Notes: generated by a model from the sequence alone, not told the origin. Positions 23,901-37,961 are shown, counted from the stretch's first letter. The stretch is 64,000 nucleotides of DNA from Aulostomus chinensis (GCA_037954235.1 JBBMOA010000038.1:62001-126000), one strand, 5' to 3'. Numbers and translations are program-made.

Positions 23901-26900
23901 ACTCACTGAAATCCACCTGTAACTTCAAGTTTATGCATCTTTCTATGCTTTCAGGTTGAAACTTGACTGAAAACTCACTTTGAACAAAAGTTATGGCATT
24001 TTTATGTCACAGGTCACAAATAGTGTTTTCTCAGCGAGAGAAGGCCAAAATGAACACTTCATGCAGAACTCCTGTATTTTGATGAAAACTCATTGAAATC
24101 CACCTGTAACTTCAAGTTTGTGCATCTTTCTATGCTTTCAGGTTGAAACTTGACTGAAAACTCACTTTGAACAAAAGTTATGGCATTTTTGTATCACAGG
24201 TCACAAATAGTGTTTTCTCAGCGAGAGAAGGCCAAAATGAACACTTCATGCAGAACTCCTTTATTTTGATGAAAACTCACTGAAATAAAGCTGTAACTTC
24301 AAGTTTATTCATCTTTCTATGCTTTCAGGTTGAAACTTGACTTAAAAATCACTTTGAACAAAAGTTATGGCATTTTTGTATCACAGGTCACAAATAGTGT
24401 TTTCTCAGCGAGAGAAGGCCAAAATGAACACTTCATGAAGAACTCCTGTATTTTGATGAAAACTCACTGAAATCCACCTGTAACTTCAAGTTTATGCATC
24501 TTTCTATGCTTTCAGGTTGAAACTTGACTGAAAACTCACTTTGAACAAAAGTTATGGCATTTTTGTGTCACAGGTCAAAAATAGTGTTTTCTCAGCGAGA
24601 GAAGGCCAAAATGAACACTTCATGCAGAACTCCTGTATTTTGATGAAAACTCACTGAAATCCACCTGTAACTTCAAGTTTATGCATCTTTCTATGCTTTC
24701 AGGTTGAAACTTGACTGAAAACTCACTTTGAACAAAAGTTATGGCATTTTTATGTCACAGGTCACAAATAGTGTTTTCTCAGCGAGAGAAGGCCAAAATG
24801 AACACTTCATGCAGAACTCCTGTATTTTGATGAAAACTCACTGAAATCCACCTGTAACTTCAATTTTATGCATCTTTCTATGCTTTCAGGTTGAAACTTG
24901 ACTGAAAACTCACTTTTCACAAAAGTTATGGCATTTTTGTGTCACAGGTCACAAATAGCGTTTTCTCAGCGAGAGAAGGCCAAAATGAACACTTCATGCA
25001 GAACTCCTGTATTTTGATGAAAACTCACTGAAATCCACCTGTAACTTCAAGTTTATGCATCTTTCTATGCTTTCAGGTTGAAACTTGACTGAAAACTCAC
25101 TTTGAACAAAAGTTATGGCATTTTTGTGTCACAGGTCACAAATAGTGTTTTCTCAGCGAGAGAAGGCCAAAATGAACACTTCATGCAGAACTCATGTATT
25201 TTGATGAAAACTCACTGAAATCCACCTGTAACTTCAAGTTTATGCATCTTTCTATGCTTTCAGGTTGAAACTTGACTGAAAACTCACTTTGAACAAAAGT
25301 TATGGCATTTTTGTGTCACAGGTCACAAATAGTGTTTTCTCAGCGAGAGAAGGCCAAAATGAACACTTCATGCAGAACTCCTGTATTTTGATGAAAACTC
25401 ACTGAAATCCACCTGTAACTTCAAGTTTATGCATCTTTCTATGCTTTCAGGTTGAAACTTGACTGAAAACTCACTTTGAACAAAAGTTATGGCATTTTTG
25501 TGTCACAGGTCACAAATAGCGTTTTCTCAGCGAGAGAAGGCCAAAATGAACACTTCATGCAGAACTCCTGTATTTTGATGAAAACTCACTCAAATCCACC
25601 TGTAACTTCAAGTTTATGCATCTTTCTATGCTTTCAGGTATAAACTTGACTGAAAACTCACTTTGAACAAAAGTTATAGCTTTTTTGTGTCACAGGTTAC
25701 AAATAGTGTTTTCTCAGCGAGAGAAGGCCAAAATGAACACTTCATGCAGAACTCCTGTATTTTGATGAAAACTCACTGAAATCCACCTGTAACTTCAAGT
25801 TTATGCATCTTTCTATGCTTTCAGGTTGAAACGTGACTGAAAACTCACTTTGAACAAAAGTTATGGCATTTTTATGTCACACGTCACAAATAGTGTTTTC
25901 TCAGCGAGAGAAGGCCAAAATGAACACATCATGCAGAACTCCTGTATTTTGATGAAAACTCACTGAAATCCACCTGTAACTTCAAGTTTATGCATCTTTC
26001 TATGCTTTCAGGTTGAAACTTGACTGAAAACTCACTTTTGACAAAAGTTATGGCATTTTTATGTCACAGGTCACAAATAGTGTTTTCTCAGCGAGAGAAG
26101 GCCAAAATGAACACTTCATGCAGAACTCCTGTATTTTGATGAAAACTCACTGAAATCAAGCTGTAACTTCAAGTTTATGCATCTTTCTATGCTTTCAGGT
26201 TGAAACTTGACTTAAAAATCACTTTGAACAAAAGTTATGGCATTTTTGTATCACAGGTCACAAATAGTGTTTTCTCAGCGAGAGAAGGCCAAAATGAACA
26301 CTTCATGCAGAACTCCTGTATTTTGATGAAAACTCACTGAAATCAAGCTGTAACTTCAAGTTTATGCATCTTTCTATGCTTTCAGGTTGAAACTTGACTG
26401 AAAACTCACTTTGAACAAAAGTTATGGCATTTTTGTGTCACAGGTCACAAATAGCGTTTTCTCAGCGAGAGAAGGCCAAAATGAACACTTCATGCAGAAC
26501 TCCTGTATTTTGATGAAAACTCACTGAAATCCACCTGTAACTTCAAGTTTATGCATCTTTCTATGCTTTCAGGTTGAAACTTGACTGAAAACTCACTTTG
26601 AACAAAAGTTATGGCATTTTTGTGTCACAGGTCAAAAATAGTGTTTTCTCAGCGAGAGAAGGCCAAAATGAACACTTCATGCAGAACTCCTGTATTTTGA
26701 TGAAAACTCACTGAAATCCACCTGTAACTTCAAGTTTATGCATCTTTCTATGCTTTCAGGTTGAAACTTGACTGAAAACTCACTTTGAACAAAAGTTATG
26801 GCATTTTTATGTCACAGGTCACAAATAGTGTTTTCTCAGCGAGAGAAGGCCAAAATGAACACTTCATGCAGAACTCCTGTATTTTGATGAAAACTCACTG

Positions 26901-28000
26901 AAATCCACCTGTAACTTCAATTTTATGCATCTTTCTATGCTTTCAGGTTGAAACTTGACTGAAAACTCACTTTTCACAAAAGTTATGGCATTTTTGTGTC
27001 ACAGGTCACAAATAGCGTTTTCTCAGCGAGAGAAGGCCAAAATGAACACTTCATGCAGAACTCCTGTATTTTGATGAAAACTCACTGAAATCCACCTGTA
27101 ACTTCAAGTTTATGCATCTTTCTATGCTTTCAGGTTGAAACTTGACTGAAAACTCAATTTGAACAAAAGTTATGGCATTTTTGTGTCACAGGTCACAAAT
27201 AGTGTTTTCTCAGCGAGAGAAGGCCAAAATGAACACTTCATGCAGAACTCCTGTATTTTGATGAAAACTCACTGAAATCAAGCTGTAACTTCAAGTTTAT
27301 GCATCTTTCTATGCTTTCAGGTTGAAACTTGACTGAAAACTCACTTTGAACAAAAGTTATGGCATTTTTGTGTCACAGGTCACAAATAGTGTTTTCTCAG
27401 CGAGAGAAGGCCAAAATGAACACTTCATGCAGAACTCCTGTATTTTGATGAAAACTCACTGAAATCCACCTGTAACTTCAAGTTTATGCATCTTTCTATG
27501 CTTTCAGGTTGAAACTTGACTGAAAACTCACTTTGAACAAAAGTTATGGCATTTTTGTGTCACAGGTCACAAATAGCGTTTTCTCAGCGAGAGAAGGCCA
27601 AAATGAACACTTCATGCAGAACTCCTGTATTTTGATGAAAACTCACTCAAATCCACCTGTAACTTCAAGTTTATGCATCTTTCTATGCTTTCAGGTTGAA
27701 ACTTGACTGAAAACTCACTTTGAACAAAAGTTATGGCTTTTTTGTGTCACAGGTTACAAATAGTGTTTTCTCAGCGAGAGAAGGCCAAAATGAACACTTC
27801 ATGCAGAACTCCTGTATTTTGATGAAAACTCACTGAAATCCACCTGTAACTTCAAGTTTATGCATCTTTCTATGCTTTCAGGTTGAAACTTGACTGAAAA
27901 CTCACTTTGAACAAAAGTTATGGCATTTTTGTGTCACAGGTCACAAATAGTGTTTTCTCAGCGAGAGAAGGCCAAAATGAACACTTCATGCAGAACTCCT
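20726..28000. repeat. Interleaved 11-unit (2,057 bp) and 16-unit (2,992 bp) copies
   Basis: Rare tags recur at two spacings. At 11 units: TTTTGACAAAAG (20,988 and 23,044), GGTCAGAAATAG (21,211 and 23,267), TTTTCACAAAAG (24,912 and 26,969) and CACTCAAATCC followed by the CTTTTTTG unit (25,587 and about 27,644). At 16 units: TTTTCACAAAAG (21,921 and 24,912), CACACGTCACAAA with AACACATCATGC (22,931 and 25,923) and GGTCAAAAATAG (about 23,639 and 26,631). The first pairs are one base short of the exact multiple because of the 186-bp unit at 22,066. The pattern needs at least two block copyings with different lengths. Confidence 0.8.
22066..22251. repeat. 186-bp unit (one-base deletion)
   Basis: At about 22,113 the unit reads TTTGAAAAAAGTTATGG, one base shorter than TTTGAACAAAAGTTATGG. 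The lattice shifts by one more base from here to 30,916. This accounts for the tag distances of 2,056 and 2,991 instead of 2,057 and 2,992 across it. Confidence 0.9.
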
Positions 28001-28422
28001 GTATTTTGATGAAAACTCACTGAAATCCACCTGTAACTTCAAGTTTATGCATCTTTCTATGCTTTCAGGTTGAAACTTGACTGAAACCTCACTTTGAACA
28101 AAAGTTATGGCATTTTTGTGTCACAGGTCACAAATAGTGTTTTCTCAGCGAGAGAAGGCCAAAATGAACACTTCATGCAGAACTCCTGTATTTTGATGAA
28201 AACTCACTGAAATCCACCTGTAACTTCAAGTTTATGCATCTTTCTATGCTTTCAGGTTGAAACTTGACTGAAAACTCACTTTGAACAAAAGTTATGGCAT
28301 TTTTATGTCACAGGTCACAAATAGTGTTTTCTCAGCTAGAGAAGGCCAAAATGAACACTTCATGCAGAACTCCTGTATTTTGATGAAAACTCACTGAAAT
28401 CAAGCTGTAACTTCAAGTTTAT

Positions 28423-30666
28423 GCATCTTTCTATGCTTTCAGGTTGAAACTTGACTGAAAACTCACTTTCAACAAAAGTTATGGCTGTTTTGTGTCACAG
28501 GTCACAAATAGCTTTTTCTCAGAAAGAGAAGGCCAAAATGAACACTTCATGCAGAACTCCTGTATTTTGATGAAAACTCACTGAAATCAAGCTGTAACTT
28601 CAAGTTTATGCATCTTTCTATGCTTTCAGGTTGAAACTTGACTTAAAAATCACTTTGAACAAAAGTTATGGCATTTTTGTATCACAGGTCACAAATAGTG
28701 TTTTCTCAGCGAGAGAAGGCCAAAATGAACACTTCATGCAGAACTCCTGTATTTTGATGAAAACTCACTGAAATCCACCTGTAACTTCAAGTTTATGCAT
28801 CTTTCTATGCTTTCAGGTTAAAACTTGACTGAAAACTCACTTTGAACAAAAGTTATGGCATTTTTATGTCACAGGTCACAAATAGTGTTTTCTCAGCGAG
28901 AGAAGGCCAAAATGAACACTTCATGCAGAACTCCTGTATTTTGATGAAAACTCACTGAAATCCACCTGGAACTTCAATTTTATGCATCTTTCTATGCTTT
29001 CAGGTTGAAACTTGACTGAAAACTCACTTTGAACAAAAGTTATGGCATTTTTGTATCACAGGTCACAAATAGTGTTTTCTCAGCGAGAGAAGGCCAAAAT
29101 GAACACTTCATGCAGAACTCCTGTATTTTGATGAAAACTCACTGAAATCCACCTGTAACTTCAATTTCATGCATCTTTCTATGCTTTCAGGTTGAAACTT
29201 GACTGAAAACTCACTTTCAACAAAAGTTATGGCTGTTTTGTGTCACAGGTCACAAATAGCGTTTTCTCAGCAAGAGAAGGCCAAAATGAACACTTCATGC
29301 AGAACTCCTGTATTTTGATGAAAACTCACTGAAATCAAGCTGTAACTTCAAGTTTATGCATCTTTCTATGCTTTCAGGTTGAAACTTGACTTAAAAATCA
29401 CTTTGAACAAAAGTTATGGCATTTTTGTATCACAGGTCACAAATAGTGTTTTCTCAGCGAGAGAAGGCCAAAATGAACACTTCTTGCAGAACTCCTGTAT
29501 TTTGATGAAAACTCACTGAAATCCACCTGTAACTTCAAGTTTATGCATCTTTCTATGCTTTCAGGTTGAAACTTGACTGAAAACTCACTTTGAACAAAAG
29601 TTATGGCATTTTTGTGTCACAGGTTACAAATAGTGTTTTCTCAGCGAGAGAAGGCCAAAATGAACACTTCATGCAGAACTCCTGTATTTTGATGAAAACT
29701 CACTGAAATCAAGCTGTAACTTCAAGTTTATGCATCTTTCTATGCTTTCAGGTTGAAACTTGACTTAAAAATCACTTTGAACAAAAGTTATGGCATTTTT
29801 GTATCACAGGTCACAAATAGTGTTTTCTCAGCGAGAGAAGGCATAAATGAACACTTCATGCAGAACTCCTGTATTTTGATGAAAACTCACTGAAATCAAG
29901 CTGTAACTTCAAGTTTATGCATCTTTCTATGCTTTCAGGTTGAAACTTGACTGAAAACTCACTTTCAACAAAAGTTATGGCTGTTTTGTGTCACAGGTCA
30001 CAAATAGCGTTTTCTCAGCAAGAGAAGGCCAAAATGAACACTTCATGCAGAACTCCTGTATTTTGATGAAAACTCACTGAAATCAAGCTGTAACTTCAAG
30101 TTTATGCATCTTTCTATGCTTTCAGGTTGAAACTTGACTTAAAAATCACTTTGAACAAAAGTTATGGCATTTTTGTATCACAGGTCACAAATAGTGTTTT
30201 CTCAGCGAGAGAAGGCCAAAATGAACACTTCATGCAGAACTCCTGTATTTTGATGAAAACTCACTGAAATCAAGCTGTAACTTCAAGTTTATGCATCTTT
30301 CTATGCTTTCAGGTTGAAACTTGACTGAAAACTCACTTTCAACAAAAGTTATGGCTGTTTTGTGTCACAGGTCACAAATAGCGTTTTCTCAGCAAGAGAA
30401 GGCCAAAATGAACACTTCATGCAGAACTCCTGTATTTTGATGAAAACTCACTGAAATCAAGCTGTAACTTCAAGTTTATGCATCTTTCTATGCTTTCAGG
30501 TTGAAACTTGACTTAAAAATCACTTTGAACAAAAGTTATAGCATTTTTGTATCACAGGTCACAAATAGTGTTTTCTCAGCGAGAGAAGGCCAAAATGAAC
30601 ACTTCATGCAGAACTCCTGTATTTTAATGAAAACTCATTGAAATCAAGCTGAAACTTCAAGTTTAT
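28423..30666. repeat. Two-unit alternation of CTGTTTT and GTATCAC haplotypes
   Basis: A unit carrying TTTCAAC, GGCTGTTTT and usually GCAAGAG is followed by a TTAAAAATCAC/GTATCAC unit at 28,423, 29,171, 29,919 and 30,293. The last two pairs are consecutive, a local 374-bp dimer (29,919-30,292 and 30,293-30,666). The first pair carries the extra AGCTTTTTCTCAGAAAG state (28,511), shared with 33,562, 34,871 and 38,985. Other units fill the gaps between the pairs. Confidence 0.75.
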
Positions 30667-30853
30667 GCATCTTTCTATGCTTTCAGGTTGAAACTTGACT
30701 GAAAACTCACTTTGAACAAAAGTTATGGCATTTTTGTGTCACAGGTCACAAATAGCGTTTTCTCAGCGAGAGAAGGCCAAAATGAACACTTCATGCAGAA
30801 CTCCTGTATTTTGATGAAAACTCACTGAAATCCACCTGTAACTTCAAGTTTAT

Positions 30854-31041
30854 GCATCTTTCTATGCTTTCAGGTTGAAACTTGACTGAAAACTCACTTT
30901 GAACAAAAGTTATGGCATTATTTTTGTCACAGGTTACAAATAGTGTTTTCTCAGCGAGAGAAGGCCAAAATGAACACTTCATGCAGAACTCCTGTATTTT
31001 GATGAAAACTCACTGAAATCAAGCTGTAACTTCAAGTTTAT
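30854..31041. repeat. 188-bp unit, first in the window
   Basis: GGCATTATTTTTGTCACAGG at about 30,914 replaces GGCATTTTTGTGTCACAGG, one base longer, followed by AGGTTAC. On the minus strand the insertion moves the frame past the usual TAA, so an open frame of 63 codons runs at 30,791-30,982. No such unit occurs before this point. Confidence 0.92.
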
Positions 31042-31415
31042 GCATCTTTCTATGCTTTCAGGTTGAAACTTGACTTAAAAATCACTTTGAACAAAAGTTA
31101 TAGCATTTTTGTATCACAGGTCACAAATAGTGTTTTCTCAGCGAGAGAAGGCCAAAATGAACACTTCATGCAGAACTCCTGTATTTTAATGAAAACTCAT
31201 TGAAATCAAGCTGAAACTTCAAGTTTATGCATCTTTCTATGCTTTCAGGTTGAAACTTGACTGAAAACTCACTTTGAACAAAAGTTATGGCATTTTTGTG
31301 TCACAGGTCACAAATAGCGTTTTCTCAGCGAGAGAAGGCCAAAATGAACACTTCATGCAGAACTCCTGTATTTTGATGAAAACTCACTGAAATCCACCTG
31401 TAACTTCAAGTTTAT

Positions 31416-31603
31416 GCATCTTTCTATGCATTCAGGTTGAAACTTGACTGAAAACTCACTTTGAACAAAAGTTATGGCATTATTTTTGTCACAGGTTACA
31501 AATAGTGTTTTCTCAGCGAGAGAAGGCATAAATGAACACTTCATGCAGAACTCCTGTATTTTGATGAAAACTCACTGAAATCAAGCTGTAACTTCAAGTT
31601 TAT
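31416..31603. repeat. 188-bp unit, second
   Basis: This is the same one-base-longer GGCATTATTTTTG state as 562 bp upstream, and it is the end of the duplicated 3-unit block. The matching minus-strand frame is 31,353-31,544, with two residue changes (W6M from GGCATAAATG, S39C from the CATTCAGG change). Confidence 0.92.
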
Positions 31604-32538
31604 GCATCTTTCTATGCTTTCAGGATGAAACTTGACTGAAAACTCACTTTCAACAAAAGTTATGGCTGTTTTGTGTCACAGGTCACAAATAGCGTTTTCT
31701 CAGCAAGAGAAGGCCAAAATGAACACTTCATGCAGAACTCCTGTATTTTGATGAAAACTCACTGAAATCAAGCTGTAACTTCAAGTTTATGCATCTTTCT
31801 ATGCTTTCAGGTTGAAACTTGACTTAAAAATCACTTTGAACAAAAGTTATGGCATTTTTGTATCACAGGTCACAAATAGTGTTTTCTCAGCGAGAGAAGG
31901 CCAAAATGAACACTTCATGCAGAACTCCTGTATTTTGATGAAAACTCACTGAAATCAAGCTGTAACTTCAAGTTTATGCATCTTTCTATGCTTTCAGGTT
32001 GAAACTTGACTGAAAACTCACTTTGAACAAAAGTTATGGCATTTTTATGTCACAGGTCACAAATAGTGTTTTCTCAGCGAGAGAAGGCCAAAATGAACAC
32101 TTCATGCAGAACTCCTGTATTTTGATGAGAACTCACTGAAATCCACCTGTAACTTCAATTTTATGCATCTTTCTATGCTTTCAGGTTGAAACTTGACTGA
32201 AAACTCACTTTTAACAAAAGTTATGGCATTTTTATGTCACAGGTCACAAATAGTGTTTTCTCAGCGAGAGAAGGCCAAAATGAACAGTTCATGCAGAACT
32301 CCTGTATTTTGATGAAAACTCACTGAAATCAAGCTGTAACTTCAAGTTTATGCATCTTTCTATGCTTTCAGGTTGAAACTTGACTTAAAAATCACTTTGA
32401 ACAAAAGTTATGGCATTTTTGTATCACAGGTCACAAATAGTGTTTTCTCAGCGAGAGAAGGCCAAAATGAACACTTCATGCAGAACTCATGTATTTTGAT
32501 GAAAACTCACTGAAATCCACCTGTAACTTCAAGTTTAT

Positions 32539-35156
32539 GCATCTTTCTATGCTTTCAGGTTGAAACTTGACTGAAAACTCACTTTGAACAAAAGTTATGG
32601 CATTTTTGTGTCACAGGTCACAAATAGTGTTTTCTCAGCGAGAGAAGGCCAAAATGAACACTTCATGCAGAACTCCTGTATTTTGATGAAAACTCACTGA
32701 AATCCACCTGTAACTTCAAGTTTATGCATCTTTCTATGCTTTCAGGTTGAAACTTGACTGAAAACTAACTTTGAACAAAAGTTATGGCTGTTTTGTGTCA
32801 CAGGTCACAAATAGTGTTTTCTCAGCGAGAGAAGGCCAAAATGAACACTTCATGCAGAACTCCTGTATTTTGATGAAAACTCACTGAAATCCACCTGTAA
32901 CTTCAAGTTTATGCATCTTTCTATGCTTTCAGGTTGAAACTTGACTGAAAACTCACTTTCAACAAAAGTTATGGCTGTTTTGTGTCACAGGTCACAAATA
33001 GCGTTTTCTCAGCGAGAGAAGGCCAAAATGAACACTTCATGCAGAACTCCTGTATTTTGATGAAAACTCACTGAAATCAAGCTGTAACTTCAAGTTTATG
33101 CATCTTTCTATGCTTTCAGGTTGAAACTTGACTGAAAACTCACTTTGAACAAAAGTTATGGCATTTTTGTATCACAGGTCACAAATAGTGTTTTCTCAGC
33201 GAGAGAAGGCCAAAATGAACACTTCATGCAGAACTCCTGTATTTTGATGAAAACTCACTGAAATCAAGCTGTAACTTCAAGTTTATGCATCTTTCTATGC
33301 TTTCAGGTTGAAACTTGACTTAAAAATCACTTTGAACAAAAGTTATGGCATTTTTTTATCACAGGTCACAAATAGTGTTTTCTCAGCGAGAGAAGGCCAA
33401 AATGAACACTTCATGCAGAACTCCTGTATTTTGATGAAAACTCACTGAAATCCACCTGTAACTTCAAGTTTATGCATCTTTCTATGCTTTCAGGTTGAAA
33501 CTTGACTGAAAACTCACTTTCAACAAAAGTTATGGCTGTTTTGTGTCACAGGTCACAAATAGCTTTTTCTCAGAAAGAGAAGGCCAAAATGAACACTTCA
33601 TGCAGAACTCCTGTATTTTGATGAAAACTCACTGAAATCAAGCTGTAACTTCAAGTTTATGCATCTTTCTATGCTTTCAGGTTGAAACTTGACTTAAAAA
33701 TCACTTTGAACAAAAGTTATGGCATTTTTGTATCACAGGTCACAAATAGTGTTTTCTCAGCGAGAGAAGGCCAAAATGAACACTTCATGCAGAACTCCTG
33801 TATTTTGATGAAAACTCACTGAAATCCACCTGTAACTTCAAGTTTATGCATCTTTCTATGCTTTCAGGTTGAAACTTGACTGAAAACTCACTTTGAACAA
33901 AAGTTATGGCATTTTTGTGTCACAGGTCACAAATAGTGTTTTCTCAGCGAGAGAAGGCCAAAATGAACACTTCATGCAGAACTCCTGTATTTTGATGAAA
34001 ACTCACTGAAATCCACCTGTAACTTCAAGTTTATGCATCTTTCTATGCTTTCAGGTTGAAACTTGACTGAAAACTAACTTTGAACAAAAGTTATGGCTGT
34101 TTTGTGTCACAGGTCACAAATAGTGTTTTCTCAGCGAGAGAAGGCCAAAATGAACACTTCATGCAGAACTCCTGTATTTTGATGAAAACTCACTGAAATC
34201 CACCTGTAACTTCAAGTTTATGCATCTTTCTATGCTTTCAGGTTGAAACTTGACTGAAAACTCACTTTCAACAAAAGTTATGGCTGTTTTGTGTCACAGG
34301 TCACAAATAGCGTTTTCTCAGCGAGAGAAGGCCAAAATGAACACTTCATGCAGAACTCCTGTATTTTGATGAAAACTCACTGAAATCAAGCTGTAACTTC
34401 AAGTTTATGCATCTTTCTATGCTTTCAGGTTGAAACTTGACTGAAAACTCACTTTGAACAAAAGTTATGGCATTTTTGTATCACAGGTCACAAATAGTGT
34501 TTTCTCAGCGAGAGAAGGCCAAAATGAACACTTCATGCAGAACTCCTGTATTTTGATGAAAACTCACTGAAATCAAGCTGTAACTTCAAGTTTATGCATC
34601 TTTCTATGCTTTCAGGTTGAAACTTGACTTAAAAATCACTTTGAACAAAAGTTATGGCATTTTTGTATCACAGGTCACAAATAGTGTTTTCTCAGCGAGA
34701 GAAGGCCAAAATGAACACTTCATGCAGAACTCCTGTATTTTGATGAAAACTCACTGAAATCCACCTGTAACTTCAAGTTTATGCATCTTTCTATGCTTTC
34801 AGGTTGAAACTTGACTGAAAACTCACTTTCAACAAAAGTTATGGCTGTTTTGTGTCACAGGTCACAAATAGCTTTTTCTCAGAAAGAGAAGGCCAAAATG
34901 AACACTTCATGCAGAACTCCTGTATTTTGATGAAAACTCACTGAAATCAAGCTGTAACTTCAAGTTTATGCATCTTTCTATGCTTTCAGGTTGAAACTTG
35001 ACTTAAAAATCACTTTGAACAAAAGTTATGGCATTTTTGTATCACAGGTCACAAATAGTGTTTTCTCAGCGAGAGAAGGCCAAAATGAACACTTCTTGCA
35101 GAACTCCTGTATTTTGATGAAAACTCACTGAAATCCACCTGTAACTTCAAGTTTAT
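32539..35156. repeat. 7-unit (1,309 bp) tandem duplication: 32539-33847 and 33848-35156
   Basis: Seven haplotypes recur in order, tagged by AAAACTAACTTTG with GGCTGTTTT (about 32,762 and 34,071) and AGCTTTTTCTCAGAAAG (33,562 and 34,871). Differences include TTTTTTTATCAC in copy 1 against TTTTTGTATCAC in copy 2 (about 33,352 and 34,661), and CTTCTTGC (about 35,093) only in copy 2. This 7-unit block shares its length, but not its content, with the one at 10,451. Confidence 0.88.
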
Positions 35157-37026
35157 GCATCTTTCTATGCTTTCAGGTTGAAACTTGACTGAAAACTCAC
35201 TTTCAACAAAAGTTATGGCTGTTTTGTGTCACAGGTCACAAATAGCGTTTTCTCAGCGAGAGAAGGCCAAAATGAACACTTCATGCAGAACTCCTGTATT
35301 TTGATGAAAACTCACTGAAATCCACCTGTAACTTCAAGTTTATGCATCTTTCTATGCTTTCAGGTTGAAACTTGACTGAAAACTCACTTTGAACAAAAGT
35401 TATGGCATTTTTGTGTCACAGGTCACAAATAGTGTTTTCTCAGCGAGAGAAGGCCAAAATGAACACTTCATGCATAACTCCTGTATTTTGATGAAAACTC
35501 ACTGAAATCCACCTGTAACTTCAAGTTTATGCATCTTTCTATGCTTTCAGGTTGAAACTTGACTTAAAACTCACTTTGAACAAAAGTTATGGCATTTTTG
35601 TATCACAGGTCACAAATAGTGTTTTCTCAGCGAGAGAAGGCCAAAATGAACAATTCATGCAGAACTCCTGTATTTTGATGAAAACTCACTGAAATCAAGC
35701 TGTAACTTCAAGTTTATGCATCTTTCTATGCTTTCAGGTTGAAACTTGACTGAAAACTCACTTTCAACAAAAGTTATGGCTGTTTTGTGTCACAGGTCAC
35801 AAATAGCATTTTCTCAGCAAGAGAAGGCCAAAATGAACACTTCATGCAGAACTCCTGTATTTTGATGAAAACTCACTGAAATCAAGCTGTAACTTCAAGT
35901 TTATGCATCTTTCTATGCTTTCAGGTTGAAACTTGACTGAAAACTCACTTTGAACAAAAGTTATGGCATTTTTGTGTCACAGGTCACAAATAGCGTTTTC
36001 TCAGCGAGAGAAGGCCAAAATGAACACTTCATGCAGAACTCCTGTATTTTGATGAAAACTCATTGAAATCCCCCTGTAACTTCAATTTTGTGCATCTTTC
36101 TATGCTTTCAGGTTGAAACTTGACTGAAAACTCACTTTGAACAAAAGTTATGGCATTTTTGTATCACAGGTCACAAATAGTGTTTTCTCAGCGAGAGAAG
36201 GCCAAAATGAACACTTCATGCAGAACTCCTTTATTTTGATGAAAACTCACTGAAATCCACCTGTAACTTCAATTTTATGCATCTTTCTATGCTTTCAGGT
36301 TGAAACTTGACTGAAAACTCACTTTTAACAAAAGTTATGGCATTTTTATGTCACAGGTCACAAATAGTGTTTTCTCAGCGAGAGAAGGCCAAAATGAACA
36401 CTTCATGCAGAACTCCTGTATTTTGATGAAAACTCACTGAAATCAAGCTGTAACTTCAAGTTTATGCATCTTTCTATGCTTTCAGGTTGAAACTTGACTG
36501 AAAACTCACTTTGAACAAAATTTATGGCATTTTTGTGTCACAGGTCACAAATAGCGTTTTCTCAGCGAGAGAAGGCCAAAATGAACACTTCATGCAGAAC
36601 TCCTGTATTTTGATGAAAACTCACTGAAATCAAGCTGTAACTTCAAGTTTATGCATCTTTCTATGCTTTCAGGTTGAAACTTGACTGAAAACTCACTTTC
36701 AACAAAAGTTATGGCTGTTTTGTGTCACAGGTCACAAATAGTGTTTTCTCAGCAAGAGAAGGCCAAAATGAACACTTCATGCAGAACTCCTGTATTTTGA
36801 TGAAAACTCACTGAAATCAAGCTGTAACTTCAATTTTATGCATCTTTCTATGCTTTCAGGTTGAAACTTGACTTAAAACTCACTTTGAACAAAAGTTATG
36901 GCATTTTTGTATCACAGGTCACAAATAGTGTTTTCTCAGCGAGAGAAGGCCAAAATGAACACTTCATGCAGAACTCCTGTATTTTGATGAAAACTCATTG
37001 AAATCCACCTGTAACTTCAATTTTGT

Positions 37027-37212
37027 GCATCTTTCTATGCGTTCAGGTTGAAACTTGACTGAAAACTCACTTTGAACAAAGTTATGGCATTTTTGTATCA
37101 CAGGTCACAAATAGTGTTTTCTCAGCGAGAGAAGGCCAAAATGAACACTTCATGCAGAACTCCTTTATTTTGATGAAAACTCACTGAAATCCACCTGTAA
37201 CTTCAAGTTTAT
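37027..37212. repeat. 186-bp unit (one-base deletion)
   Basis: GAACAAAGTTATGG at about 37,075 is one base shorter than GAACAAAAGTTATGG. The unit also has CTATGCGTTCAGG (about 37,037), a rare CpG state. Confidence 0.9.
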
Positions 37213-37773
37213 GCATCTTTCTATGCTTTCAGGTTGAAACTTGACTGAAAACTCACTTTGAACAAAAGTTATGGCATTTTTGTGTCACAGGTCACAAATA
37301 GTGTTTTCTCAGCGGGAGAAGGCCAAAATGAAAACTTCATGCAGAACTCCTTTATTTTGATGAAAACTCACTGAAATCAAGCTGTAACTTCAAGTTTATG
37401 CATCTTTCTATGCTTTCAGGTTGAAACTTGACTTAAAAATCACTTTGAACAAAAGTTATGGCATTTTTGTATCACAGGTCACAAATAGTGTTTTCTCAGC
37501 GAGAGAAGGCCAAAATGAACACTTCATGCAGAACTCCTGTATTTTGATGAAAACTCACTGAAATCAAGCTGTAACTTCAAGTTTATGCATCTTTCTATGC
37601 TTTCAGGTTGAAAGTTGACTGAAAACTCACTTTGAACAAAAGTTATGGCATTTTTGTGTCACAGGTCACAAATAGCGTTTTCTCAGCGAGAGAAGGCCAA
37701 AATGAACACTTTATGCAGAACTCCTGTATTTTGATGAAAACTCACTGAAATCCACCTGTAACTTCAAGTTTAT

Positions 37774-37961
37774 GCATCTTTCTATGCTTTCAGGTTTAAA
37801 CTTGACTGAAAACTCACTTTGAACAAAAGTTATGGCATTATTTTTGTCACAGGTAACAAATAGTGTTTTCTCAGCGAGAGAAGGCCAAAATGAACACTTC
37901 ATGCAGAACTCCTGTATTTTGATGAAAACTCACTGAAATCCACCTGTAACTTCAAGTTTAT
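37774..37961. repeat. 188-bp unit with TTTAAAC state
   Basis: It carries the one-base-longer GGCATTATTTTTG (about 37,835) plus GGTTTAAAC and AGGTAAC. The combination of 188-bp length with GGTTTAAAC recurs at 43,948 and 44,885, which marks a sub-haplotype. The minus-strand frame is 37,711-37,902, where GGTTTAAAC gives K instead of Q at residue 36. The preceding unit has the rare TTGAAAGTTGAC, also seen near 43,785 and 44,533. Confidence 0.92.

Larger units (their letters stand above)
30480..31603. repeat. 3-unit (562 bp) tandem duplication: 30480-31041 and 31042-31603
   Basis: Both copies contain, in order, a unit with TTATAGCATTT, TTTTAATG and AGCTGAAAC, then a TGTCAC/AGCG unit, then a 188-bp unit with GGCATTATTTTTG. 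The period is 562 because each copy holds one 188-bp unit. Differences include CTATGCATTCAGG (about 31,427) and AAGGCATAAATG (about 31,525) in the second copy. Confidence 0.9.
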
